The notes: generated from the sequence alone by a model not told the origin. DNA of 64,000 nucleotides from CAURNT01 sp963539215 (GCA_963539215.1 CAUTJT010000006.1:1-64000); one strand, 5' to 3'. Counted from the first letter of the stretch, positions 1 through 6,240 are shown. Made by a program: numbers and translations.

Positions 1-208
1 CACCATTTTTATAAGTTCCTTCTTCTCTATCACCATCGTTAAAATAATATTTATAAGTTCCTTCTTTTTCACCATTTTTATAAGTTCCTTCTTCTCTATC
101 ACCATCGTTAAAATAATATTTATAAGGTCCTTCTTCTTCTCCATTTTTATAAGTTCCTTCTTCTCTATCACCATCGTTCGTATAATATATATATTTTCCT
201 TCTTTCTT
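1..208. repeat. 69-bp tandem repeats encoding 23-aa MORN-like units
   Basis: The phrase caccattttt/ctccattttt recurs at 1, 70 and 139, a period of exactly 69 bp. The first two units differ by only a few bases, which suggests recent slippage or unequal recombination. The units lie in frame within the partial exported repeat protein. Confidence 0.85.
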
Positions 209-322
209 ATTATTTTTAACATTTTCAACATATAACATACCTTCATCAGTCCTGAATACTTTTGGTCCTGCTAAAGTATTTAATGATATAAAAAATACAA
301 AAAATAATAATAACTTTTTCAT
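1..322 (-). CDS. Exported MORN/YwqK-type repeat protein, partial (3' end off the window)
   Basis: The reading frame starts at ATG 322-320 and is still open at base 1, so the C-terminus is missing. It begins with a short signal peptide (MKKLLLFF..., cleavage probably after LNTLAG). The mature part then becomes a tandem array of 23-residue units of the pattern EG-x-Y-x-YY-x-NDGDREEGTYKNG. This pattern is typical of MORN-like repeats in proteins often labelled YwqK-family antitoxins; the family label is from general knowledge and says little about function. The ribosome site GGAGAGAATT lies just upstream. The neighbour at 622-819 is a shorter paralogue with an almost identical leader and promoter. 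Function unknown; an envelope or secreted role is inferred from the signal peptide. Confidence 0.75.
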   Translation of the reverse strand, partial: MKKLLLFFVFFISLNTLAGPKVFRTDEGMLYVENVKNNKKEGKYIYYTNDGDREEGTYKNGEEEGPYKYYFNDGDREEGTYKNGEKEGTYKYYFNDGDREEGTYKNG

Positions 323-367
323 AATAATTCTCTCCTTTAAAATAATTAATTTATAAACTTTAATATA

Positions 368-396
368 GTTATAGCTAAATTATTATAACTTGTCAA
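368..396 (-). promoter_or_regulatory. Promoter of the MORN-repeat gene, copy 1
   Basis: On the minus strand TTGACA (391-396) is followed by a 17-nt spacer and TATAAC (368-373). It is duplicated almost unchanged at 865-893. Confidence 0.7.
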
Positions 397-435
397 TCAA
401 TAAGTTGATTTTATTTTTATTGAAAGTTTTATATT

Positions 436-552
436 TTATAAACCATCTAAAACTTCACCATTTGGCTTATAATGAACAAATTTAATTTCAAGCTTAAAAC
501 TAGTCTTTAGGTTCATTCGTTCGTTAAAACGCATTAGAGTGCTTTTGGGAAT
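436..552 (-). pseudogene. Short gene remnant, unrecognised
   Basis: A 39-codon open stretch without a plausible start or ribosome site ends at the TAA at 436-438. Its translation ends with FVHYKPNGEVLDGL, which reads like the C-terminus of a real protein, but I cannot name the family. It sits between the two MORN-repeat paralogues and may mark the junction of the duplication. It could also be chance. Confidence 0.25.
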
Positions 553-576
553 ATTTTATTTATATTTTTATAATAT

Positions 577-608
577 AAAAAAAGAGAAATTTCAGTTTTC
601 TCTCTTTT
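577..608 (-). terminator. Intrinsic terminator of the short MORN-repeat gene
   Basis: On the minus strand AGAGAAAA and TTTCTCT arms pair and are followed by a run of seven T. It lies directly after the stop of the 622-819 gene. Confidence 0.7.
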
Positions 609-621
609 CATTCATCTATCT

Positions 622-819
622 TTATTTTATTCTTTGACCATTTTTATATGTTCCTTTTTCTATATCACCATTATTAAAATAATATATATATTTTCCTTCT
701 TTCTTGTTATTTTTAACTTTTTTAACATATAACATACCTTCATCAGTCCTGAATACTTTTAATCCTGCTAAAGTATTTAATGATATAAAAAATGAAAAAA
801 ATAATAATAACTTTTTCAT
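622..819 (-). CDS. Short exported MORN-repeat protein, paralogue of the gene at 1-322
   Basis: 65 residues: a signal peptide nearly identical to that of the left neighbour (MKKLLLFF..., LNTLAG), then VFRTDEGMLYV and a single MORN-like unit ending GTYKNGQRIK. Compared with the neighbour, which has at least three repeat units, this copy has kept one. It may be a functional short form or a truncated duplicate. It has its own promoter (865-893), ribosome site and terminator (577-608), so it is probably transcribed alone. No function can be assigned beyond export. Confidence 0.65.
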   Translation of the reverse strand: MKKLLLFFSFFISLNTLAGLKVFRTDEGMLYVKKVKNNKKEGKYIYYFNNGDIEKGTYKNGQRIK

Positions 820-864
820 TATAATTCTCTCCTTTAAAATAATTAATTTATAAACTTTAATACA

Positions 865-893
865 GTTATAGCTAAATTGTTATAATTTGTCAA
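865..893 (-). promoter_or_regulatory. Promoter of the short MORN-repeat gene, copy 2
   Basis: Minus-strand TTGACA-equivalent (888-893), a 17-nt spacer and TATAAC (865-870), matching the copy at 368-396 apart from single-base changes in the spacer. Confidence 0.7.
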
Positions 894-922
894 TCAATAA
901 GTTGATTTTATATTAGTTATTT

Positions 923-975
923 TTGGTCGCGTTTCTTCGCAAACGCGAAAGTGTAAGTGTCACTTCTTTAGTTTT
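923..975. repeat. 53-bp palindromic dispersed repeat, copy 1
   Basis: Starts TTGGTCGCG and ends CTTTAGTTTT. It contains the inverted arms GCGTTT...AAACGC around TTCTTCGC and a second small inversion AGTG...CACT. An identical 53-bp copy lies at 2745-2797. It is far more GC-rich than its surroundings. Looks like a small REP/MITE-type element; no coding capacity. Confidence 0.75.
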
Positions 976-1019
976 TTTTCACTGCACGCTTACCCGTTTC
1001 TCTAAAAAAAATTGTATTT

Positions 1020-1077
1020 TTTAGTAGAAACTGCTTCGCTATTCTATCAAAATTGTGATAGAATGATTGCTACTAAA
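1020..1077. other. Nested stem-loop in the intergenic region
   Basis: Outer arms TTTAGTAG (1020-1027) and CTACTAAA (1070-1077) enclose a perfect 9-bp hairpin, ATTCTATCA (1041-1049) with TGATAGAAT (1056-1064). Between this and 1171 I see no gene. It could be a structured RNA, a terminator remnant or a decayed mobile element. Confidence 0.45.
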
Positions 1078-1170
1078 GAGCTACTTTTTTTCATTTCTTT
1101 CTTATAACATCTAGGAGTTTTGTTGTCAAAAATTAAAAAAGTTGAATTTCTTGCATTTTAATTAATTTTA

Positions 1171-1356
1171 ATGTTTTATTTTATTTTATTTAAAAATAAT
1201 TATGGCAATGAAATTTATACTTGTACGATTATTAAAATTAATATAACAAAAGATAATAAAATTTATTTTGAGTATGTAGATAATTCATATTTTTATGGTG
1301 AAAAGGTAATTACAATTAATGAATTTAAAAGGCTCATAAAATATAAAGAAATTTAA
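1171..1356 (+). CDS. Small hypothetical protein, possibly a gene fragment
   Basis: 61 codons, translated as MFYFILFKNNYGNEIYTC and onward, rich in Lys, Ile and Tyr. I do not recognise it. No clear ribosome site precedes the ATG; the first codons may not be translated, or the ORF may be the 3' end of a broken gene. In favour of reality, the stop codon runs directly into a strong bidirectional terminator (1355-1381) and amino-acid use is protein-like (EYVDNSYFYGEK). It converges with the 1384-1983 gene. Confidence 0.4.
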   Translation: MFYFILFKNNYGNEIYTCTIIKINITKDNKIYFEYVDNSYFYGEKVITINEFKRLIKYKEI

Positions 1357-1381
1357 AAAGGAAGAATAATTCTTCCTTTTT
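1355..1381. terminator. Bidirectional intrinsic terminator
   Basis: Perfect 12-bp stem AAAAAGGAAGAA / TTCTTCCTTTTT. It serves the small + ORF and the convergent minus gene that stops at 1384. Confidence 0.85.
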
Positions 1382-1383
1382 AT

Positions 1384-1983
1384 TTACGGTCTCTTATGAA
1401 TAATACTTGGTCCACTCTCATCATATTCAGGTGATTCATATTTTTTCTTATTGTTATTTTCTGGTAAAATAAGACCAACACCAAATAAACCATCTTCTGA
1501 TATCATTGACATATCTCCTTGACCCCCATTATGATATATAATATAATTTTCATTCCGCTTTGCTTTATATTGTTCTATCTCCCATTTTTTAGAAAGTTCT
1601 ATTTCACTTTTTCCTCTTTCACTATTTTCATACTCTCTTTTCCCTTCTTTAATTCTTTTTTCTATACTTTTACCAAGGCTCCCTAATACTGTTGTTGCTG
1701 TTGCTCCTGCTACAACTTTAACCACTTTACTTCCAGGAATTTCAAGTCCTATAAGTCCAGCTCCAATATTTCCTATAGTTTCCCCAATTTTATTATCAGG
1801 ATCTATTTCTTTGTCAAAATCTTTATGAGGTGGTGCATTTCTAGGATCTCTTAAATCTTTTTTATTAGGATTATAAGGCATATTTTCTTCAGCATTTATT
1901 ATATCTGTATTTATTATAATTTCATCACTATATGAATATATAGTAAAACAAATCAAAGTTAATAATATAAATATTTTTTTCAT
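1384..1983 (-). CDS. Hypothetical exported protein (199 aa)
   Basis: Starts with a clear signal peptide (MKKIFILLTLICFTIYSYS). A hydrophilic stretch follows, then a Gly/Ala-rich segment near residues 68-105 (IGETIGNIGAGLIG...VVAGATATTVLGSLG) that could insert in or contact a membrane. The rest is charged (EKRIKEGKREYENSERGKSEIELSKKWE) with a Pro-rich tail (SPEYDESGPSIIHKRP). GGAGGAATT precedes the ATG. The upstream minus gene stops at 1985, so the two are almost certainly co-transcribed. The layout resembles a C-terminal module of a large secreted protein, but no toxin motif is visible and I assign no function. Confidence 0.6.
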   Translation of the reverse strand: MKKIFILLTLICFTIYSYSDEIIINTDIINAEENMPYNPNKKDLRDPRNAPPHKDFDKEIDPDNKIGETIGNIGAGLIGLEIPGSKVVKVVAGATATTVLGSLGKSIEKRIKEGKREYENSERGKSEIELSKKWEIEQYKAKRNENYIIYHNGGQGDMSMISEDGLFGVGLILPENNNKKKYESPEYDESGPSIIHKRP

Positions 1984-1984
1984 T

Positions 1985-2197
1985 TTAATTCCTCCAAATA
2001 ATAATTCTTAATATGATAGCAATCATAATTCCATCTAAATAATAATAATCAATTTTTTTATTTTTTAAATAACTTAATATTATAAATATAGGTATTGTTA
2101 TTAATATTATATTATAATAATAACTATCAAGTTTATTTAAATTAAAAACAAATAATAAAAGAGTTAAGAAATAAAAAAATAATCTAGCTTTATTCAT
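1985..2197 (-). CDS. Small membrane protein (70 aa)
   Basis: Two to three hydrophobic segments: residues about 5-20, 28-45 and 53-68, separated by short Lys/Tyr-rich loops. An AAAGGAGTGCAATT ribosome site sits just before the ATG. It stops one base before the downstream exported-protein gene, giving a two-gene operon. No family recognised. An immunity or accessory role for the neighbour is conceivable from the pairing but unsupported. Confidence 0.55.
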   Translation of the reverse strand: MNKARLFFYFLTLLLFVFNLNKLDSYYYNIILITIPIFIILSYLKNKKIDYYYLDGIMIAIILRIIIWRN

Positions 2198-2343
2198 AAT
2201 TGCACTCCTTTCAATATCAATATACCTTAGTTTTATATAAAATCAATAACATAAAAATTTGTTTTATTGAGTGTTATTTAATAAAATTATGTACATCTTA
2301 TATATTTGAAATATCTAAAAATTTTCAGTGTTAATTTGAAAAT

Positions 2344-2372
2344 TTGCTAATCAGAAATAAATATGATATAAT
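2344..2372 (+). promoter_or_regulatory. Promoter of the antitoxin-like small RNA
   Basis: TTGCTA (2344-2349), 17-nt spacer, perfect TATAAT (2367-2372). Predicted start near 2379. Confidence 0.65.
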
Positions 2373-2378
2373 TATAGT

Positions 2379-2434
2379 GTAAAAAACGATATAACATAAT
2401 TTAAAAAGTTAGCTGCGAACTAACTTTTTTTTAT
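2379..2434 (+). ncRNA. Candidate type I antitoxin RNA (about 55 nt)
   Basis: A short untranslated stretch with its own promoter (2344-2372) and intrinsic terminator. The terminator stem is AAGTTAG (2406-2412) / CTAACTT (2420-2426) with loop CTGCGAA, followed by T8. Bases 2386-2399 (ACGATATAACATAA) are the exact reverse complement of 2484-2497, which spans the start codon and codons 2-4 of the downstream peptide. Its terminator loop CTGCGAA is the exact reverse complement of the loop TTCGCAG in the peptide mRNA terminator (2590-2596). Two separate perfect complementarities to one mRNA are what an RNA antitoxin needs. The RNA lies in tandem with its target, on the same strand. Confidence 0.7.
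2406..2434 (+). terminator. Terminator of the small RNA, with putative kissing loop
   Basis: 7-bp stem AAGTTAG/CTAACTT extended by flanking A-T pairs, 7-nt loop CTGCGAA, then eight T. Confidence 0.8.
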
Positions 2435-2485
2435 TTAAAATTTAGATATAATCAAAAAGGCAACTGCCAGAAATGGAGGTGTCTT

Positions 2486-2557
2486 ATGTTATATCGTATT
2501 ATAAAAATTTTGATATTGATTATAATTTTATTATTATGTTCAACAATTTCATTTTAA
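2486..2557 (+). CDS. Candidate type I toxin: 23-aa hydrophobic peptide
   Basis: ATG at 2486, stop TAA at 2555-2557. The peptide starts MLYRIIK, continues with an unbroken run of Ile/Leu (about residues 8-17) and ends CSTISF. A positive N-terminus plus one short transmembrane helix and almost nothing else resembles Ibs/Fst-type membrane toxins; this is resemblance in kind, not proven homology. The ribosome site GGAGG (2475-2479) is 6 nt from the ATG, unusually good for such a short ORF. A TATAAT at 2447-2452 could be its -10 (weak -35), and a strong terminator follows at 2584-2609. The start region is perfectly complementary to the RNA encoded just upstream. Confidence 0.65.
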   Translation: MLYRIIKILILIIILLLCSTISF

Positions 2558-2583
2558 TAAATTATTGAGATAAAAAATTTTTT

Positions 2584-2609
2584 GGAGTGTTCGCAGCACT
2601 CCTTTTTTT
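2584..2609 (+). terminator. Terminator of the peptide mRNA, loop complementary to the upstream RNA
   Basis: Stem GGAGTG (2584-2589) / CACTCC (2597-2602), loop TTCGCAG, then seven T. The loop contains UUCG, which fits the YUNR U-turn motif known from antisense RNA target loops. Confidence 0.8.
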
Positions 2610-2616
2610 ATTTACA

Positions 2617-2731
2617 ATAGCTCTAAAACTTCTTAATTTAAGTTCTAAGAGACAAAAACAATGTTAAGTTTATAAAAAGCCTAACATTAAAATTGATTAC
2701 TAGAGGGGTTTATATGAGTTTTTAGAGCTAT
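2617..2731. repeat. 115-bp segment bounded by inverted repeats
   Basis: ATAGCTCTAAAAC at 2617-2629 is inverted as GTTTTTAGAGCTAT at 2718-2731 (one extra T). Inside lies a further stem, AATGTTA...TAACATT. No coding region is visible. The arm sequence happens to match the start of type II-A CRISPR repeats (see findings). Confidence 0.45.
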
Positions 2732-2744
2732 AAGATTTTTTTAG

Positions 2745-2797
2745 TTGGTCGCGTTTCTTCGCAAACGCGAAAGTGTAAGTGTCACTTCTTTAGTTTT
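2745..2797. repeat. 53-bp palindromic dispersed repeat, copy 2
   Basis: Base-for-base identical to 923-975. It lies between the inverted-repeat segment and the 2838-3074 ORF. Confidence 0.75.
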
Positions 2798-2837
2798 AAA
2801 AGTTCTATAAGACACAAAAACAACTAAAGGAAGTTAT

Positions 2838-3074
2838 TTAATATCTACTCCACTCATCTTTAATTTTAATTTTATTTTCATCCCAATTATCTTTTTTATC
2901 TTTCTCTATTTCTAATTCTATTTCTTTTTCTATTTTATCTTTATCAAAATCATAAGATACTGTATTTACTTTTATCATTATTGTATCAATTATTTTTCTT
3001 AAAGGAGGAAAATATGAAGATATATTTTTTATTATATTTAATGTTTTTTCAAAATATTTTAATTTAGAATACAT
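2838..3074 (-). CDS. Hypothetical protein or gene remnant (78 aa)
   Basis: A Lys/Ile/Glu-rich ORF starting MYSKLKYFEKT, with an amphipathic charged C-terminal half (KDKIEKEIELEIEKDKKDNW). No ribosome site precedes the ATG. The 150 bases upstream on the same strand hold further protein-like but frame-broken stretches, so this may be the 3' end of a decayed gene. No family recognised. Confidence 0.3.
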   Translation of the reverse strand: MYSKLKYFEKTLNIIKNISSYFPPLRKIIDTIMIKVNTVSYDFDKDKIEKEIELEIEKDKKDNWDENKIKIKDEWSRY

Positions 3075-3228
3075 TGCACAATTATTTTTCTTTAAGTCTT
3101 ATATTTCTTTATTCCTATATGATATTTTACTTTCATTTTGATCATTTAGAGCATGTACCTTAAAACTATTTTCATTTTTTCTGTATATTTTGTTGGTACA
3201 TATTCTTTTGGAGGTACATTTTCTTCTT

Positions 3229-4410
3229 TTAATTTTTATATTTCTTTTTCTTGTGATATTCGGTTGTTATTGTAAATAATACGTCAGATGATGAATTTAA
3301 TGCTGTTTCACAAGAGTCTTGTATATAAATCCGATTGATACAATTTGCATAGCTATATCATTTGATATACCGAATAAACTTGTAGCAACTGGTATTAGTA
3401 ATAGTGATCCACCGGTAACACCAGAAGCGCTACAAGCAGATAGTGCTGATAATATACTAAGTATTAAAGCGGTTAATAAATCTATGTGTATCCCTAAAGT
3501 ATTTACAGCAGCTAAAGTAAGAACGGATATAGTGATTGCTACGCCTGCCATATTAGTGGTATAGATACTGCATAAACATTTTTATCTAAACCTAAATCTT
3601 CACAAATTTTTATATTTATTGGTATATTAGCAGCTGAACTTCTGGCGAAAAAGCTGTTAATCCACTTTCTTTTAAGCGTTTAAATACTAATGGATAAGGA
3701 TTTTATTTTATCATTAAAAATACTATTATTAGATTAAGGATTAGTGCTACAAAAGCCATATTACCTATAAGAACGAGAAGTAATTGTAAATAGTCTGTAA
3801 ATATGTTTAATCCACTTTCTGAAACTGATTTAAAAACAAGTCCCATTATACCTAATGGCGTGAGATGTATAATCCATTTTAATGTAAGTGAAGTAGCTTC
3901 AGCTAGTGTTTCAAGTAAATCTTTAATATGAGAATTTGCTCCTTTTAAAGCAATTCCAAATATTAAAGCCCAAGATAAAATTTCTATATAGCTTGCTGAT
4001 GCAAGAGCGGCTACTGGATTATAAACAATTTTTGAAAGTAATTGTTGTATAACTTCGCATATATTACCTGGAGGTACTATAGAACTAGTATCTACATTAT
4101 TTAATTGTATATGTACAAGGGGATATGAAACCTGCGATAACCCCTGTAGCAGAAGCGGAAAATGTAGCAAGTAGATATAGTAATATAATATTTATCATAT
4201 TTGAATTTCCGTTTCCTTTTCTATTAGCTATTGCACTAATTACAAGGAAAAAACAAGTAATGGAGCTATTGCCTTTAATCCTCCTATAAAAAGATTACCT
4301 ATAATTGATATTAGAGTAAATTTTGGTAATAGTATACCTAGTATTCATCTTAATATCATTCCTATAAGTATTTTATTAATTAAACTTAAATTTTTAATTT
4401 TTTAAATCAT
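3229..4410 (-). pseudogene. sstT: Serine/threonine:Na+ symporter SstT, decayed
   Basis: Fragments across three frames match SstT of the dicarboxylate/amino acid:cation symporter family in order: GGLKAIAP, SNPIDALL-like region (YNPVAALASASYIEILSWALIFG), LTPLGIMGLV, MAGVAITISVLTLAAVNTLGI, GGSLLLIPVATSLFGISNDIAMQ, DSCETALNSSSDVLFT. Lesions seen: an extra T makes codon 3 a stop (ATG ATT TAA at 4410); an in-frame TGA follows in the first membrane segment; frameshifts occur near 4130-4240, 3610-3700 and 3310; about 13 bases are lost where GATINMAG should be. The original ATG overlaps the stop of the upstream amidotransferase gene (ATGA), so sstT was once the last gene of that operon. Confidence 0.85.
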
Positions 4411-5150
4411 AAATTATTATACCTTTCAACTGATTTTTGTATAAATAATTCAAATATTTTTTTTGAATTGTTATTATGTTTAACTATTAGTTCTGGGTGC
4501 CATTGTACACCTAGTATCCAAAGGTTAGAATTTTGAGTGAAAATAGCTTCTATTATTCCATCGTTTGCACGAGCTACCACTTCAAAACCATTAGCAAGAG
4601 TGTCTATTGCTTGGTGATGGTATGAATTAACTAGGCATTTGTCTTCTCCTATTATTTCTTTAAGAATACCATAAAGTTTAATAGAGTGAGTTTCAGTACT
4701 TAATTTTGCTTCTTGTGTGTGTTTTATAGTTTCGAATGGAGCAAGGGAAAGATCTTGGAATAAAGTACCTCCAAATCCTGAATTTATTAACTGTAAACCT
4801 CTACATATTCCAAAAACTGGCTTAGAATTAGAACAAGCTTCAGATAATAAATGCAATTCAAAATGATCTCTTTCTGGCAAGATTTCTCTTAATAGTTTGT
4901 GAGGTTCTTGGTTATATAATTCTGGGTTTACATCATAACCACCTGTTAAAAGTAATGCGTCTATATTTTGTATGTATGAACGTATAATTTCTAAATTATC
5001 AGTTATAGGTAAAACTAAAGGTATTCCACCTGCTTCTATTATACTTTTTATATAGTATTGACTTACAAAAGCTGTTTCATATCCTAATGATGAGTCTTCT
5101 CTTTCGTAAGTTAAACTAGCTGATATCCCTATTATTGGTTTTCTTTCCAT
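4407..5150 (-). CDS. Class I glutamine amidotransferase-like hydrolase (peptidase C26, PuuD-like)
   Basis: 247 residues, the usual size of gamma-glutamyl-gamma-aminobutyrate hydrolase-type proteins. Visible motifs: N-terminal PIIGISAS; LLLTGGYDVNP near residue 87; the nucleophile elbow PVFGICRGLQLIN with the catalytic Cys; and the C-terminal WILGVQWHPEL giving the catalytic His and Glu. The substrate is probably a gamma-glutamyl amide or peptide, cleaved in the cytosol; PuuD itself is not certain. GGAGGAAAC precedes the start. Its first 19 bases overlap the end of fni and its stop overlaps the dead sstT start, so the three form one leftward operon. Confidence 0.8.
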   Translation of the reverse strand: MERKPIIGISASLTYEREDSSLGYETAFVSQYYIKSIIEAGGIPLVLPITDNLEIIRSYIQNIDALLLTGGYDVNPELYNQEPHKLLREILPERDHFELHLLSEACSNSKPVFGICRGLQLINSGFGGTLFQDLSLAPFETIKHTQEAKLSTETHSIKLYGILKEIIGEDKCLVNSYHHQAIDTLANGFEVVARANDGIIEAIFTQNSNLWILGVQWHPELIVKHNNNSKKIFELFIQKSVERYNNL

Positions 5151-6094
5151 GTTTCCTCCTTGTATACCTTATCTTTTAATTCTTCGATGTTTTTTGAATT
5201 TGAAATTAACATTAAATATTTAATTTCCATTTTCCAATCTTCTATTGTAGATATAAGTTCATCTCTACCTTTTTCTATTAAAATTTTAAGAAATTGTTTA
5301 GAAATTCCTACCGCTTTTGCTCCTAAGGCTAAAGCTTTTACAATATCTAAAGGATTACGAACTCCGCCACTTGCAAGTATATCAATGTTAGTTTGAAATT
5401 TTTTTGAATACTCAAGTGATGTACATGTATCATATCCTATTTCTTCAAAATAATCTCTTTTTTTCTCTGATCGTATATTTTCAATGTTTGCAAAACTTGT
5501 TCCACCTAAACCGCTAATATCTATACATTTGGCTCCTATAGATATTAGTTCTTCTATTGTTTCTTCGTTCATTCCAAAGCCTGTTTCTTTTAAAATTACA
5601 GGTATTTTTATTTCTTTCAATATATTTTCTAAATTAATTTTCCATTCTGAAAAGTTGTGATCACCTTCGCTCATAAGTAGTTCTTGTATTAAGTTTAAAT
5701 GTATTTGAATTAATTTTGGATTAATATCTTTTATTCCTTTTTTAAATTCATCTACTTTTTTATCTATTCCTAAATTAAAACCATGTCCTTTTGGATAGTA
5801 ATTACTTTCGCCTTTTAGTATTGGACTGTATGATCCTGGGAAAAATAATATATTTGTCTTTTTTGCAACGTATTCTAAATCTTTATTTATTTTATCTCCT
5901 AAAGCACTACCTCCAGTAATGGCGTTAATATAAAATGGAAAATCTATTTCTATACCACAGATATTAGTTTTAGTGTCTATATCTTCTAATGAAAATTTTG
6001 GTAATGAAAAATATTTTAATCTATATTTATCAAAAGAATTTATTTTATTATTTTGATTTAATGCTAGTTTTAAATGTTGGTCTTTTCTATTCAT
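5132..6094 (-). CDS. fni: Type 2 isopentenyl-diphosphate delta-isomerase (FMN-dependent)
   Basis: Interconverts IPP and DMAPP, the last step before prenyl chain building. The 320 residues form an FMN-binding TIM barrel. Visible segments: RKDQHLKLAL at the start; NAITGGSALGDKIN (FMN/phosphate loop); IQIHLNLIQELLMSEGDHNFSEW; KETGFGMNEETI; DISGLGGTSFANIE; and ASGGVRNPLDIVKALALGAKAVGIS. The type 2 enzyme usually accompanies the mevalonate route, consistent with mvk, mvaD and phosphomevalonate kinase at the other end of the window. It is the first gene of the leftward operon and is divergent from hrcA. Confidence 0.92.
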   Translation of the reverse strand: MNRKDQHLKLALNQNNKINSFDKYRLKYFSLPKFSLEDIDTKTNICGIEIDFPFYINAITGGSALGDKINKDLEYVAKKTNILFFPGSYSPILKGESNYYPKGHGFNLGIDKKVDEFKKGIKDINPKLIQIHLNLIQELLMSEGDHNFSEWKINLENILKEIKIPVILKETGFGMNEETIEELISIGAKCIDISGLGGTSFANIENIRSEKKRDYFEEIGYDTCTSLEYSKKFQTNIDILASGGVRNPLDIVKALALGAKAVGISKQFLKILIEKGRDELISTIEDWKMEIKYLMLISNSKNIEELKDKVYKEETWKENQ

Positions 6095-6171
6095 AAAAAC
6101 TCCCTAAAATATTGCTTTAAGGATATATTAACAATAAAAGTAAAAAAAGTAAATAAATTTTAAAAAAATTA

Positions 6172-6200
6172 TTGACATATTTTCTAAAATGATATATACT
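6172..6200 (+). promoter_or_regulatory. Promoter of the hrcA-dnaK operon
   Basis: TTGACA (6172-6177), 17-nt spacer, TATACT (6195-6200). The -10 overlaps the left arm of the CIRCE operator. Confidence 0.85.
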
Positions 6201-6225
6201 AGCACTATAGAAGTATGAGTGCTAA
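6199..6225 (+). promoter_or_regulatory. CIRCE operator (HrcA binding site)
   Basis: CTAGCACTA, nine bases, GAGTGCTAA, against the consensus TTAGCACTC-N9-GAGTGCTAA. The right arm is perfect; the left arm differs at its two outermost bases. It overlaps the -10 and the predicted start of transcription, so HrcA should block initiation directly. Confidence 0.92.
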
Positions 6226-6240
6226 CAGGAGGTGATTAGC

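Noticed and set aside
622..819. Treating the MORN-repeat genes as real antitoxins because of the YwqK family label
   Set aside because: Both copies have signal peptides and no toxin partner; the label is a naming habit, not evidence.
1384..2197. Polymorphic toxin plus immunity pair
   Set aside because: The exported protein has its own signal peptide and no recognisable toxin domain or delivery module; the pairing alone is not evidence.
2617..2731. CRISPR array
   Set aside because: Only two partial repeat-like sequences, inverted to each other, with no spacers and no cas genes.
3319..3564. 81-codon + strand ORF (MYINPIDTICIAIS...)
   Set aside because: It is antisense to the sstT remnant, whose translated fragments match a known family; the + frame has no ribosome site.
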